DNA of 64,000 nt from JAUYQR01 sp963822435. GTDB taxonomy: Bacteria > Pseudomonadota > Alphaproteobacteria > Rhodobacterales > Rhodobacteraceae. Where the stretch lies: the NCBI GenBank assembly GCA_963822435.1, contig CAWGHN010000001.1, positions 434,001 through 498,000 of the forward strand. The letters are read 5' to 3'. Under the pieces are notes generated by a model that saw only the letters and a list, made by a program, of their open reading frames with translations, ran no database searches and had not been told where the DNA came from. Within the stretch, counting starts at the first letter, position 1; every line of letters starts with the position of its first letter. Position numbers and translations under genes: made by a program. Shown here piece after piece: positions 49,690 to 58,881 of this stretch.

Positions 49690-50367
49690 ATGCGCATCCT
49701 TTTGATCGAGGACGACCCCTCTGCCGCCGACTATGTCGCGCGGGGCCTGTCCGAGAACGGGCATGTGTGCGACGTGCTGGCCGACGGCACCGACGGCCTT
49801 TTCCAGGCCACGCGCGAAAGCTATGACGTGCTCGTGGTGGACCGGATGATCCCCGGCATCGACGGGCTGTCGATGGTCAGGGCGCTTCGCGCGGCGGGGC
49901 GCAAGACGCCCGTGCTGTTCCTGACGGCCCTCGGCGGGATAGATGACCGGGTCGAGGGGCTGGAGGCCGGTGGCGATGACTATCTGACCAAGCCTTTTGC
50001 CTTTGCCGAACTCTTGGCGCGAGTCAACGCGTTGGCTCGCCGCCCGCCCGTGCAAGAGGTGAAAACCTTGCTGCGCGTGGCCGATCTGGAACTCGATCTG
50101 ATGCGCCGCGAGGCCCGGCGTGCAGGTCAGCAGATTGACCTTCTGCCCAAGGAATTCACCCTGCTAGAAGTGCTGATGCGGAACGAGGGCCGCGTGGTGA
50201 CGCGCACGATGCTGCTGGAGCGGGTCTGGGATTTCCATTTCGATCCAAAGACCTCAGTGGTGGAAACCCATATCAGTCGCCTCCGCGCCAAGATCGACCG
50301 GCCTTTCGCCGTGGCGCTGCTGCATACCGTCAAGACCATGGGTTATTCGATCCATGCGCCCCGCTGA
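49690..50367 (+). CDS. OmpR/PhoB-family response regulator
   Basis: Response regulator of 225 aa. The receiver domain has acidic pocket Asp8-Asp9, phospho-acceptor Asp51 (VVDRMIPG), Thr79 and Lys101 (YLTKPF). The C-terminal winged helix (about 130-222) has LLPKEFTLLEVLMRNEGRVVTR and VVETHISRLRAKI. It overlaps the histidine kinase gene by 14 nt. It is probably the factor that recognises the shared palindromes at 49594, 55058 and 55382. Confidence 0.93.
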   Translation: MRILLIEDDPSAADYVARGLSENGHVCDVLADGTDGLFQATRESYDVLVVDRMIPGIDGLSMVRALRAAGRKTPVLFLTALGGIDDRVEGLEAGGDDYLTKPFAFAELLARVNALARRPPVQEVKTLLRVADLELDLMRREARRAGQQIDLLPKEFTLLEVLMRNEGRVVTRTMLLERVWDFHFDPKTSVVETHISRLRAKIDRPFAVALLHTVKTMGYSIHAPR

Positions 50368-51718
50368 TCTGTTGCGACAAAGCTCGTTTCGGCTGGCGCT
50401 TGGCTTTATGCTTTTGGTTCTTACGACGCTCATGCTGGCCAGCGGTGTCGGCTATGGCCTCATGCAGTCGCAGTTGGTCGCACGGCAGGACGCCCGTGTG
50501 ACCGAAATCTTCAACACGATGGAGCCTGCAATTCGGCAGGACGACGAGACCGATCTGATCGAGATCTTCGCCGCCCGCATCAAAGCGAGCCCGGATCGCA
50601 CCACGGTCTATCTGCTGAAAAACTTGGACGGTCGCACACTGATCGGCAATATTGGCGATGCCGGCTTGCCGCAAGGCTGGTCCACCATCCCGGCTTCGCG
50701 CCTTGGTGTGGAGACCGACTATCCCTATCGAGTCTTCTCGGGGCCTTTTGGTAAGTATCTTGTCACGATTGGTCTGACCAACGCTGACCTGGATGACCTC
50801 CAGGAAATCGTTCTGGGCGCATTTGCCTGGGCGACGTTGTTCGCTGTGCTTGCGACTGTTGCGGCGGGTGCCTTTCTCTCCCATCGCGTGCAGGCCCGTT
50901 TGGCTCTTGCCGAGGCCGCGGTCGCCCGCGTCGCACAGGGCGATCTGTCTGCGCGCCTGCCGGTAGCGGGGCGGGGCGATGATCTGGATCGCATCTCTGG
51001 GGCGATCAATACCAGCCTCGCGCGCTTGGAAGGGCTTGTAGAGGCGATGCGACAGGTCAGCGACGACATTGCCCATGATCTGCGCACGCCCTTGAACCGG
51101 CTGCGGATCAGGATCGAGAGCGCGGCCGCCAACGCCGCCAGGGGCGTACCCGTCGAACAGGAACTGAGCGCCGCAATCACCGAAAGCGACACGATCAACG
51201 AAATATTCTCGGCCCTTTTGCGCATCGCGCAGATCGAGTCTGGGGCGCGGCGGGAGAAGTTCACCGACGTCGATTTGGCCCTTCTGATGGCGGATGTAGC
51301 CGATGTCTACGTCGACGTCGCTGAAGACGCAGGCCAGACCCTGAACCGCGACGTGACGGGGCCGGCATGGGTGACCGGCGACAGGGAACTGCTGACGCAG
51401 TGTTTTGCCAACCTGATCGAGAACACGATCCGCCATTGCCCGCCCGGTACCGCAATTTCCTGCGCGGTCGTTGCTGAGAGGGGCCGCGTGGCGGTCTGGG
51501 TCCAGGATACCGGGCCAGGAATACCGGTCGACCAGCGCGACAGGGTTCTGCGCCGTCTTTACCGGCTGGAGAAAAGCCGGACGACCGAAGGCATTGGGCT
51601 CGGGCTCGCTCTGGTCAAGGCCGTGGCGGACCTGCACGGTGCCGAGCTTGCACTGACCGACGCTGTGCCAGGGCTGCGGGTGGAGTTACGCTTTACGCAG
51701 ATCGAGCGCAGGACATGA
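50354..51718 (+). CDS. Two-component sensor histidine kinase
   Basis: Membrane sensor kinase of 454 aa: two transmembrane helices (about 15-38 and 155-175) enclose a periplasmic sensor of about 115 residues, followed by a HAMP domain, an H-box with His241 (DDIAHDLRTPLNRL), an N-box (NLIENTIRHC), and G-boxes (DTGPGIP, GIGLGLALVK). The kinase core resembles QseC/TctE/PhoQ-type sensors. Its stop overlaps the start of the DedA-PAP2 gene, so the sensor and an envelope enzyme are coexpressed. Confidence 0.92.
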   Translation: MRPADLLRQSSFRLALGFMLLVLTTLMLASGVGYGLMQSQLVARQDARVTEIFNTMEPAIRQDDETDLIEIFAARIKASPDRTTVYLLKNLDGRTLIGNIGDAGLPQGWSTIPASRLGVETDYPYRVFSGPFGKYLVTIGLTNADLDDLQEIVLGAFAWATLFAVLATVAAGAFLSHRVQARLALAEAAVARVAQGDLSARLPVAGRGDDLDRISGAINTSLARLEGLVEAMRQVSDDIAHDLRTPLNRLRIRIESAAANAARGVPVEQELSAAITESDTINEIFSALLRIAQIESGARREKFTDVDLALLMADVADVYVDVAEDAGQTLNRDVTGPAWVTGDRELLTQCFANLIENTIRHCPPGTAISCAVVAERGRVAVWVQDTGPGIPVDQRDRVLRRLYRLEKSRTTEGIGLGLALVKAVADLHGAELALTDAVPGLRVELRFTQIERRT

Positions 51719-53709
51719 TGCAATGGCTTACTCACTTCGTGGATTTTCTGGGCGCGCATCAGTCTTTGGCGATCCTCTTCGCCTTTCTTGTGTCCTTTGG
51801 TGAAGCGCTTCTGATCGTCGGCCTGTTCGTGCCGTCCACAGTTGTTCTGGTGGGCTTGGGTACATTGATCGGGTTGGGCAAGATGGCCCTACTGCCGGTC
51901 TTTGCAGCAACCATTGCCGGGGCCATTGCCGGGGATGCCCTGTCGTTCTGGGCTGGCGTGCATTGGAAAGAACAGATTCGCACGTTTTGGCCATTCTCGC
52001 GTTACGGGACGCTGATGGAGAAAGGTGAGCAGTTCATCGCGCGCCATGGCGGCAAAAGCATCTTCATTGTCCGCTTCATCCCGGGCGTGAAGGCCGTTGT
52101 ACCGACGCTCGCGGGCATGATGGGCATGTCCACGACTCGTTTTGCGCTGGTCAATGTCAGCTCGGCCTTCGTCTGGGCGGCGGTCCATCTGCTGCCTGCG
52201 ATAGCTCTTGGGCGCGGGCTTCAGGTCGCACACGCCGCCAATCCACGATTTGCCATCCTCGCAGCCCTGGTCGCGGCGGCGGCGGTCCTGGCATGGCTGG
52301 CTATGCGCATTGCGCAGAGTCTTCTGATCCCGGCGGCGGATCGGGTGCGGTTCAGGCTTGCGTTGTGGCTGGAGCGGCGCGGACGACGCGGAGGTGCCTT
52401 TGCGCGGGTGCTGCGCAATCACGACAGAACACTGGAAGCGACGGCCCTAATGGGGTTGGCGCTCAGTGCTCTTGCGGGGTTTGCATTGCTCTTTTTCGCG
52501 GTGGTCTTCGATCCGCAAGTGGCACTGGCGGATGCGGCCATCGGGCAGTTTGTGCAAGGCCTGCGCACGGATTGGGCGACGTCCATCATGGTCGGCATCA
52601 CCATGCTGGGCGATGCAGGGGTTTTGCTCCCGGCGGCGCTTTTGCTGATTGCCGCTGTATTGGTCCGTCGACAATGGGCGATTGCCGTTGCAGTCGCTGC
52701 GGCTAGTCTTTCCGGCGTGGTCTTTGTGGACATGTTCAAGACGCTGCTGCAACGCGCGCGCCCAGTCCCGATGTACGAGGGCGCGGACCAGTTCAGCTTT
52801 CCCAGCGGCCACTCGACATCTGCCACCATTACCTTCGGGATGCTGGCGCTGTTCGTGGCGCAATCCTTGCCAGCTCGGTTTCGCGGTTTGGTCTACGGCG
52901 GCTTCGCCACCTTGATTGCGCTGATCGGATTGTCGCGCGTGTATCTGCAGGCGCATTGGCCCAGCGATGTGCTGGCGGGGATGATGTTCGGCGGTGCCGT
53001 GGTCAGCGTCGTGGCGATTTTGCTGAACGCGCGGATCGTAACTTTCCCGGATCGGATGTTTGTCGCCATCTTGATGGTCATCGGCCTGGGCATCATGCCG
53101 CTTCACTTGTGGACTGGCTGGTCCGCCGCTGGCGCCCGCTATGACGCGACGCTGCCGATTACGACGCTTGCTGCAGGAGACTGGCTGACGACGGGCTGGC
53201 AGCAGCAGCCCACCCATCGCGTCTTGCTGGATGGCGACTCCGGCGAGCCTATGCTGCTGCAAACCACCTGGCCTCTGGCAAATCTTGTGAATGCATTCGA
53301 GGCTGCCGGGTGGCTGCCCTCGCAGAACACACTGTCGGGCGAAATCCTTGCGGCAGTCGTGCCGTCTCGCTTGCCGCTTGTCAGTCACGCGCCCTGGCCG
53401 ATGACGCATCTTGGCCGTTCGGCATTGGCGACCCTTTCCAGAATGGACGGCACCGATCAGCGCTTGGTGTTGCGTATCTGGGAAACGCGAACCTTGGTGC
53501 AGGATGGCACAGGCAAAGCCCCGCTCCTGATGGTGTCGCTCACCGCAGACAGGCTGGACCCGGTCGCTCTTGGATACGCACTGCTGGAGGAAGCGTCGAT
53601 TGTGCCTGACCAGTTGGTCACTGAAAAAGCAAAACTGGTGGCGGCGCTGCCGCAATCTGCCGGGGAGCCGGGCAGAATTGTCGGCCTGCCGCTTGCCGCC
53701 CAAGAGTGA
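51715..53709 (+). CDS. DedA-PAP2 fusion membrane protein with LssY-like C-terminus
   Basis: A 664-aa multi-domain membrane protein. Residues about 1-205 are a DedA/SNARE-associated domain (GEALLIVGLFVPSTVVL, FIVRFIPGVKAVVPTLAGMMGM). Residues about 235-450 are a PAP2 lipid phosphatase with all three motifs (KTLLQRARP, PSGHSTSA, SRVYLQAHWPSD). The last 210 residues resemble the LssY C-terminal domain. It probably dephosphorylates and flips lipid carriers or modifies phosphorylated lipids in the envelope. It is transcribed directly after the two-component pair. Confidence 0.85.
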   Translation: MMQWLTHFVDFLGAHQSLAILFAFLVSFGEALLIVGLFVPSTVVLVGLGTLIGLGKMALLPVFAATIAGAIAGDALSFWAGVHWKEQIRTFWPFSRYGTLMEKGEQFIARHGGKSIFIVRFIPGVKAVVPTLAGMMGMSTTRFALVNVSSAFVWAAVHLLPAIALGRGLQVAHAANPRFAILAALVAAAAVLAWLAMRIAQSLLIPAADRVRFRLALWLERRGRRGGAFARVLRNHDRTLEATALMGLALSALAGFALLFFAVVFDPQVALADAAIGQFVQGLRTDWATSIMVGITMLGDAGVLLPAALLLIAAVLVRRQWAIAVAVAAASLSGVVFVDMFKTLLQRARPVPMYEGADQFSFPSGHSTSATITFGMLALFVAQSLPARFRGLVYGGFATLIALIGLSRVYLQAHWPSDVLAGMMFGGAVVSVVAILLNARIVTFPDRMFVAILMVIGLGIMPLHLWTGWSAAGARYDATLPITTLAAGDWLTTGWQQQPTHRVLLDGDSGEPMLLQTTWPLANLVNAFEAAGWLPSQNTLSGEILAAVVPSRLPLVSHAPWPMTHLGRSALATLSRMDGTDQRLVLRIWETRTLVQDGTGKAPLLMVSLTADRLDPVALGYALLEEASIVPDQLVTEKAKLVAALPQSAGEPGRIVGLPLAAQE

Positions 53710-53728
53710 TGGGCCCCAGGTTTCGCGT

Positions 53729-54349
53729 CTATAAGTCGCGCGGGAAGACGGAGACCGGAAGTCCAAGCCGATGAATCCCTGTCTCGTAGATCGAGACCAG
53801 CCAGACATACAACCGCCGTCGAAAACTCGGACCGGCCTTCCAGATCAAAGAGGAAGCAAAGGCTGCAACCCCTAACGCGCCGAGCATATCCAGAGGGAAG
53901 TGAACCCCGAGGTAGATACGCGACCATGCAACGGCAAAGCCCAACAACAGCGTCCCACAGCCCCAGCGACGCGTTTCCACCCGGCACAGCATGGGTATTG
54001 CCAAGGAAAACAAAAGTGTGGCGTGATCACTTGGAAACGATGCTTCTGCGACATGGTCAAGCAATTGACGCCCCAGCCCGATCTCGAACGGTCTTGGGTG
54101 ATACCAGATTGCCGCGATGCCCTGCGCGATGCCCAAGCCGATCAAAGCGGCGAAAGTTGCATCCAGCAGCGCAAACCTGATGGCGCTGACGCGCCGGACC
54201 CATGCGAATATCAACAGAATCATCGCGAAGTCGACGGACCAACTTGCCAGAACTCTGGCAATCGCAATTGTAAATGCCGGTGCCTGCGCACCGGCGTTGA
54301 TCGCGAGAAAGGCGCTCTGGTTCCAAAGTTCGACGGCGGAAAGGGACAT
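53729..54349 (-). CDS. PAP2-family phosphatase (BcrC-like undecaprenyl-diphosphatase)
   Basis: A 206-aa membrane phosphatase. Motifs: WYHPRPFE (first), FPSDHATLLFS (second, His) and SRIYLGVHFPLD (third, His), with five to six hydrophobic helices. BcrC-type enzymes hydrolyse undecaprenyl pyrophosphate; a lipid A phosphatase is the alternative. It is convergent with the DedA-PAP2 gene (19-nt gap) and 9 nt after cytochrome b561. Confidence 0.85.
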   Translation of the reverse strand: MSLSAVELWNQSAFLAINAGAQAPAFTIAIARVLASWSVDFAMILLIFAWVRRVSAIRFALLDATFAALIGLGIAQGIAAIWYHPRPFEIGLGRQLLDHVAEASFPSDHATLLFSLAIPMLCRVETRRWGCGTLLLGFAVAWSRIYLGVHFPLDMLGALGVAAFASSLIWKAGPSFRRRLYVWLVSIYETGIHRLGLPVSVFPRDL

Positions 54350-54358
54350 ACTGAGAAG

Positions 54359-54970
54359 TTATCGCCCGAAGGACCACATCGTGGACAGCCGCATCGAGCG
54401 CAGCAGATGGTGCAGCACGGCGAGGGCAGCGTGGGCAATCAGGTAGGCCCAGACCAGATTGGCGAGGGCAAGATGCACCGTCATGGCAACCATTCCGTCA
54501 GGTTCGGCTGAATGCAGGCCTAAGGCAACCTGCACATAGTAAAGCACGCCCGACGCGGCCATGGCCGAGATCAGCAGAAGCCCAAGACCATGCACCGCCG
54601 AAGGCAGCGCCGCCTCGGGAGAGTGCTCGGGAAGCCGCAGCCTGATCAGGGCTGAGAGATGCACTTTGGTGTCGCGCCGCAGTGCCGCCAGTCGCCGACC
54701 GGAGAACCACGGGATCAGGGCGCCGATTTCCGTTCCGCGCGAACGTAACAGGATTGCAACCCAGAATCCGAACGCCAGACCCGAGGCCGCAATGCCCGAG
54801 TACCGGTGCAGCTGAAACAACATGTCGCCCGCCTGCACATCGTCCGGTCCGTGCATCGACAGGCTGGTCACAAGCTGGGTCACGATGGCGACCGCCAGAC
54901 CGGCGTGCAGCAGGCGGGTTGCGCGACTGTGCCGCAAAACTATGTCACGGTCTTTCTTTTGGCTGGGCAT
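54359..54970 (-). CDS. Cytochrome b561-like diheme membrane protein
   Basis: A 203-aa protein with four hydrophobic segments and histidines placed as in bacterial cytochrome b561 (HSRATRLLHAGLAV, QLHRYSGIAASG, LHSAEPDGM, HLALANLVWAYLIAHAALAVLHH). It may pass electrons between quinol and a periplasmic partner. It shares a promoter region and direction with the PAP2 gene. ATG at 54970 has GGAAAG seven nt upstream; ATG at 54985 lacks one. Confidence 0.8.
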   Translation of the reverse strand: MPSQKKDRDIVLRHSRATRLLHAGLAVAIVTQLVTSLSMHGPDDVQAGDMLFQLHRYSGIAASGLAFGFWVAILLRSRGTEIGALIPWFSGRRLAALRRDTKVHLSALIRLRLPEHSPEAALPSAVHGLGLLLISAMAASGVLYYVQVALGLHSAEPDGMVAMTVHLALANLVWAYLIAHAALAVLHHLLRSMRLSTMWSFGR

Positions 54971-55057
54971 GGCGAAACTTTCCATTGGAAATGGCCGACA
55001 AGATCCGGCCCTGTTCGTGAACTATGTCCGTTATTCGTCGGCAGTCTTTCCGCCGAT

Positions 55058-55071
55058 TTACATTTTTGTAA
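55058..55071. promoter_or_regulatory. Perfect palindrome TTACA-N4-TGTAA, putative response-regulator site B
   Basis: TTACATTTTTGTAA is a perfect 5-4-5 palindrome 87 nt upstream of the cytochrome b561 start. Flanks CGCCG/CGGCG extend the symmetry. Its form matches sites A and C. Confidence 0.6.
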
Positions 55072-55381
55072 GGTCCGGCGTCGCGTGTTCCGCCTGGGCT
55101 GCAATGCAGGGCAATATCCTGATGCCAATCGAACCCTTCTCTTCACGGAGCCGACATGGCCGGATGTGGTGCTGGCCCACGGCAGCGAGAAGACCGTCGC
55201 AATCAACTCGGTCGATGGCAAGGCCGTGAAGGAACAGCAGGGCGATCAAGACGACGGCGCTGACGGCAAGCAGCATGGCGAAAGCGCCGGTACATGATCT
55301 TTGATCCGCAGACAGCACAGGCGGTGTCGCAGGGTTCCGCCCATTCCCTTGCCCAAACACTATCTGCGGCAAGGGCCCGGA

Positions 55382-55395
55382 TCACAAAATTGTAA
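55382..55395. promoter_or_regulatory. Near-palindrome TCACA-N4-TGTAA, putative response-regulator site C
   Basis: TCACAAAATTGTAA keeps the 5-4-5 layout with one mismatch and lies 86 nt upstream of the ABC ATPase start. Distances from sites A, B and C to the nearest starts are all 82-87 nt. Confidence 0.55.
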
Positions 55396-55481
55396 GTCGA
55401 GCGAAAGGCCACAGCGGTGTGAGGCAAGCAGACAGGGTGCATCACGAACCCGCCCATACGGCGCCCAAGTAGGAACCCGCA

Positions 55482-56231
55482 ATGTCTGAACCCATGATCC
55501 GGTTGAACCGGTTGACCCAATCCTTCGATGGGGTGACCGCCGTTGATGCCCTGTCGATGGACATCGCCAAAGGCGAGATCTTCGGCTTTCTCGGCCACAA
55601 CGGCGCAGGCAAGACGACGACCATCCAGATGCTGACCACTTTGGCGCGTCCTGCCGCTGGGACAGCGACCGTGGCAGGGCATGACATTGGCAGCAAGCCG
55701 TTGGAAGTGCGACGCCGCATCGGCTATGTCCCCGAAAACGTGCGGCTTTACGACACCCTGACCGCGGCTGAGAACCTGATTTTCTTTGCCCGCCTGTCGG
55801 GCGTGGCGGACCCGAAGCGGCGCGTGGCAGAGGTGCTTGACCTCTTGGAGTGCACCTATCTGGCCGACAAGCGTGTGGGGGGCTTTTCCAAGGGGATGCG
55901 TCAGCGTGTCGGACTTGCACAAGCCATTCTGCACCAGCCCGCAGTCCTGTTTCTGGATGAGCCCACATCAGGACTCGACCCGATGGGCATCAAGATGCTG
56001 CGCGACCTGGTGATGCGCCTGAATACCGAATTCGGGATGACCATCTTCATGAACACCCATCTGATTTCCGAGATTGCCAAGACCTGCACCAGCATCGCGG
56101 TGCTGAGCCACGGCAAGCTGGTCTACCACGACCGGATTGAAGCCGTGACCGCCCGCTATGGCGACGACGCGGCCTTGGAGGAGCTTTACCTGTCGCTGAC
56201 CCCGGTTGGCCGTCTGGCCGAGGTGGCGTGA
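55482..56231 (+). CDS. ABC transporter ATP-binding protein (NosF/ABC-2 type)
   Basis: A single-domain ATPase of 249 aa: Walker A GHNGAGKTT (38-46), signature FSKGMRQRVGLAQAI, Walker B FLDEPTSGLDP. The ABC-2 type and two following permease genes suggest an exporter like NosDFY or a lipid/ion exporter. Coupled to the first permease gene by a TGATG overlap. Site C upstream probably drives its regulation. Confidence 0.92.
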   Translation: MSEPMIRLNRLTQSFDGVTAVDALSMDIAKGEIFGFLGHNGAGKTTTIQMLTTLARPAAGTATVAGHDIGSKPLEVRRRIGYVPENVRLYDTLTAAENLIFFARLSGVADPKRRVAEVLDLLECTYLADKRVGGFSKGMRQRVGLAQAILHQPAVLFLDEPTSGLDPMGIKMLRDLVMRLNTEFGMTIFMNTHLISEIAKTCTSIAVLSHGKLVYHDRIEAVTARYGDDAALEELYLSLTPVGRLAEVA

Positions 56232-57175
56232 TGGAAGCTGCACCCTCACCCGGCTGGCTGATCGCCCGCCAATCCGCACGCTTTGTGCTGCGCGAACGAA
56301 CGGTGGCACTTCTGTCGCTGATGTTCGTCGGTCTTGTTCTGGTTTCAGCCTGGCTTGGCTGGTCCGCGACCTCGACGGTCAACCGCATCTATCTGGACGC
56401 GGCGGCGTTTCTGAAAAGTGCAGGGCAGCCGGTGCCGACAAACCCGGTTCTGGACATCTCGCCCTTGTCGTTGATGCGCAACATGTCGGTCTATGTGGCA
56501 CTGATAGGGGCGCTTTCCGCCATCGTGATCGGCAACCGACTGATCGGCCTTGATCGCAAGGCTGGGGTGTTGCCACTGATCGGCATTCGTCCGCTTGGCC
56601 GCAATGCCTATGCGGCGGGAAAGATAGCCGCCCTGACCGGGTTGATTCTGGCTTTGGGCGCGGTGGCCGGAGTTGTGGCCGTTGCAACGTTTTTGATGCT
56701 GCCTGCCATCACATTGACGGGCACGCAATGGGCGCAATTGGCCGGATTCATGGCCGTCACCACGCTTTACATGGGCATCTTCGGTCTGATCGGCCTCGCG
56801 TCTGGGGCTTGGGCAAAATCGGAAACCGTCGGGCTTTTGCTGCCCGTCACCCTCTGGCTGACCCTGACCTTCATCCTTCCGCAGCTGACCGCAAACCTGA
56901 ACCCGACGGCAGCGATCAATCCGATCTCGGCGCTGGCCACCCCTCCCGACACCCGCTTCTTTCACTGGGCCGCTGTCTTACTTGGACCTGTCTCGCTGGC
57001 CGATGCCTACAAGTTCGCCTCGGCGGCATTGCTTGACTACCTGCCGCAGGGCATCGCCTCGCCGTCCTTCATCCCCCCGGTGATCACCCTGGTCCTCGCG
57101 ACCGGTGTGGCTGGCGCAATCGCCTGGCGCGCACTGACCCGGCTTTCCATGACGCAAGGAGAGTATAATGTCTGA
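56231..57175 (+). CDS. ABC-2 type transporter permease 1
   Basis: Six-helix membrane protein (314 aa) of the NosY/ABC-2 group: an N-terminal amphipathic RQSARFVLRERTVALLSLMFVGLVLV and a large periplasmic part after the first helix. It overlaps the ATPase stop, and its end overlaps the second permease start by 8 nt. Together they form one exporter; the exported substrate is unknown. Confidence 0.85.
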   Translation: MEAAPSPGWLIARQSARFVLRERTVALLSLMFVGLVLVSAWLGWSATSTVNRIYLDAAAFLKSAGQPVPTNPVLDISPLSLMRNMSVYVALIGALSAIVIGNRLIGLDRKAGVLPLIGIRPLGRNAYAAGKIAALTGLILALGAVAGVVAVATFLMLPAITLTGTQWAQLAGFMAVTTLYMGIFGLIGLASGAWAKSETVGLLLPVTLWLTLTFILPQLTANLNPTAAINPISALATPPDTRFFHWAAVLLGPVSLADAYKFASAALLDYLPQGIASPSFIPPVITLVLATGVAGAIAWRALTRLSMTQGEYNV

Positions 57176-58190
57176 CGCCGCCCTGAACCCCGCCCGGTTG
57201 AATCCCGTCCATCTGAACCCGACGCCCGTCCGCACCATCGCCGCCAAGGATATCCGCGATGCCGTGCGCGACCGCTTCATCCTGATCGTCACCGCCTTTC
57301 TGGGCCTTGCAGCCCTGGTGGCCCTTGTGACGGGAGCCATTGCCTTGCGCAGCGACGTCGCCACCTACGAGGCAGCCAAGGCCACGCTTCTGGCGCTTGG
57401 CAAATCCGCCGATGCGATCAAGGCGCCCGAGTTCTACCCGTTGCGCCTGCTGCGCGGCGCCATCGAGCAGATCGAGATCATCGGGGCCGCCATCGCCATC
57501 CTGATCGGCTACCGCTCGGCCGCCAGCGAACGCGGACGGCAAACTCTGGCGCTGATGCTGACCCGCCCGATGCGCCGGTGGCAATTCGTGGCGGGCAAGG
57601 CCTTGGCCGGGATCGGCCTGCTGGCGGGCGGTCTTGCGCTGGTCCTGGGCGGGCTGACCCTGCTCTTGCACCTCATGTCCGGCATCGGGCTGGGCATGGA
57701 TGATCTCCTGCGTATCGCCGTCGTCTGGGCTGTGGCCGTGGCCTACACCGCCTGCTTCTTCCTGGTCAGTTTCATCCTGTCGCTGCACATGAAGCAACCC
57801 AGCCACGCGCTGCTGGTCGCCTTTGCGATCTGGCTGACGCTGGTGCTGGTGGCACCGCAGATCGGTGACACGCTGGACCCCGACAATCAGGTGGCCGGGG
57901 GTGTGTTCAAGCAGTTGAACATCGCCAAGCCCGATCAGATCCAGATCATGAAGGGGTTTGCGACCTTCGAGACGGTGCGCGACGGCATCGAGCAAGCCTC
58001 TGTCACCAAACATTTCGAGCGGTTCACCTTCGCCGTGCTGGGGATCAAGGCGACCTATGCCGGGATGCCGCTCGGCCCGATCCTGATCGAAATGCTGGGC
58101 AATCTGATCTGGATTTTTCTCACTGCCCTCGGGCTCGGCGCACTTGCGCTGGCCCTTCCCCTTAACCCCGACCGGCTTGCCAAAGCCTGA
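57168..58190 (+). CDS. ABC-2 type transporter permease 2 (NosY-like)
   Basis: Membrane protein (340 aa), with RTIAAKDIRDAVRDRFILIVTAFLGL near the N-terminus and GRQTLALMLTRPMRRWQFVAGKALAG in the middle, as in NosY and related ABC-2 permeases. It should pair with permease 1 or form its own half-transporter with the shared ATPase. The following gene encodes a secreted calcium-binding repeat protein and is 18 nt downstream. Confidence 0.85.
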   Translation: MSDAALNPARLNPVHLNPTPVRTIAAKDIRDAVRDRFILIVTAFLGLAALVALVTGAIALRSDVATYEAAKATLLALGKSADAIKAPEFYPLRLLRGAIEQIEIIGAAIAILIGYRSAASERGRQTLALMLTRPMRRWQFVAGKALAGIGLLAGGLALVLGGLTLLLHLMSGIGLGMDDLLRIAVVWAVAVAYTACFFLVSFILSLHMKQPSHALLVAFAIWLTLVLVAPQIGDTLDPDNQVAGGVFKQLNIAKPDQIQIMKGFATFETVRDGIEQASVTKHFERFTFAVLGIKATYAGMPLGPILIEMLGNLIWIFLTALGLGALALALPLNPDRLAKA

Positions 58191-58208
58191 ACTCAAAGGA
58201 AATACACC

Positions 58209-58841
58209 ATGACCCTCAAGAAACACATCTCGACGCTTGCTCTCGTCTCCATCCTTGGCCTGACATTGGCCAGCCCTGGGTTTTCGCAGGCCACGACCGA
58301 TACGGATGGCGACGGTGTGCCCGATGCCTCGGAGGTGCTGCTTGGCGCCGATCCGCTGGTGGCGGACACCGATGGCGATGGCCAGACCGATTTGGCCGAT
58401 GCCGACCCTGCCTTCATGGCAAACCCGCTGAACATGACCGGCGCCCCCGCCACTTTCGCGATCAAGGAGGCGCTGGTCGAAAACAACTATGACTATGCCG
58501 CCAAGAAGGACGCGACCGATCACCTGGAACTCCTGGTGACCAATTCGGGCAGCGCGCCTTTGACCGGGCTTTCGATCTACTACAGCATCACGGATGCCGA
58601 CACCGGCAAGGTCGAGGGCACATTCCGCAAGCTTGACGGCTTCAGCGTTCCCGCCAGTGGCGAGGCGCGGATTCACTTCGACGAAGGGGCGGTAGCCGGG
58701 CATTTCCGCGCCAACCCGAACTCGATCTACATCACCAGTCCGGCGGCGAAGACCGTCAGCTTCGTTCTGAAAGCTGACGGCTTTGCGCCGGTCAGCGTCG
58801 ATGTCGCCAAGGACAAGGGCGGTGCGGAAGCTGCAGACTAA
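58209..58841 (+). CDS. Secreted protein with thrombospondin type-3 calcium-binding repeats
   Basis: A 210-aa protein with signal peptide (MTLKKHISTLALVSILGLTLASPGFS). Two repeats DTDGDGVPDASE (31-42) and DTDGDGQTDLAD (53-64) match the thrombospondin type-3/EF-like calcium motif. The rest is a beta-rich domain resembling an extracellular adhesive or carbohydrate-binding fold (LELLVTNSGSAPLTGLSIYYSI). It ends the ABC operon and is followed by a terminator, so it may be a cargo or periplasmic partner of the exporter; that is inference. Confidence 0.75.
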   Translation: MTLKKHISTLALVSILGLTLASPGFSQATTDTDGDGVPDASEVLLGADPLVADTDGDGQTDLADADPAFMANPLNMTGAPATFAIKEALVENNYDYAAKKDATDHLELLVTNSGSAPLTGLSIYYSITDADTGKVEGTFRKLDGFSVPASGEARIHFDEGAVAGHFRANPNSIYITSPAAKTVSFVLKADGFAPVSVDVAKDKGGAEAAD

Positions 58842-58881
58842 GCTGCTTCCGCACAGGCCTAGCCCTGCCGCTTTCAATTTG

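Larger units (their letters stand above)
54971..55481. other. Divergent intergenic region with two palindromes
   Basis: About 500 nt between cytochrome b561 (leftward) and the ABC ATPase gene (rightward). It contains the sites at 55058 and 55382. Open frames in between are short; one leftward frame (55058-55276) would encode a single-helix protein but is not supported strongly. Confidence 0.5.

Noticed and set aside
55058..55276. Leftward 72-codon frame with a single hydrophobic helix (MLLAVSAVVLIALLFLHGL)
   Set aside because: No clear ribosome site, its stop lies inside the putative operator palindrome, and the region is better explained as a divergent promoter.
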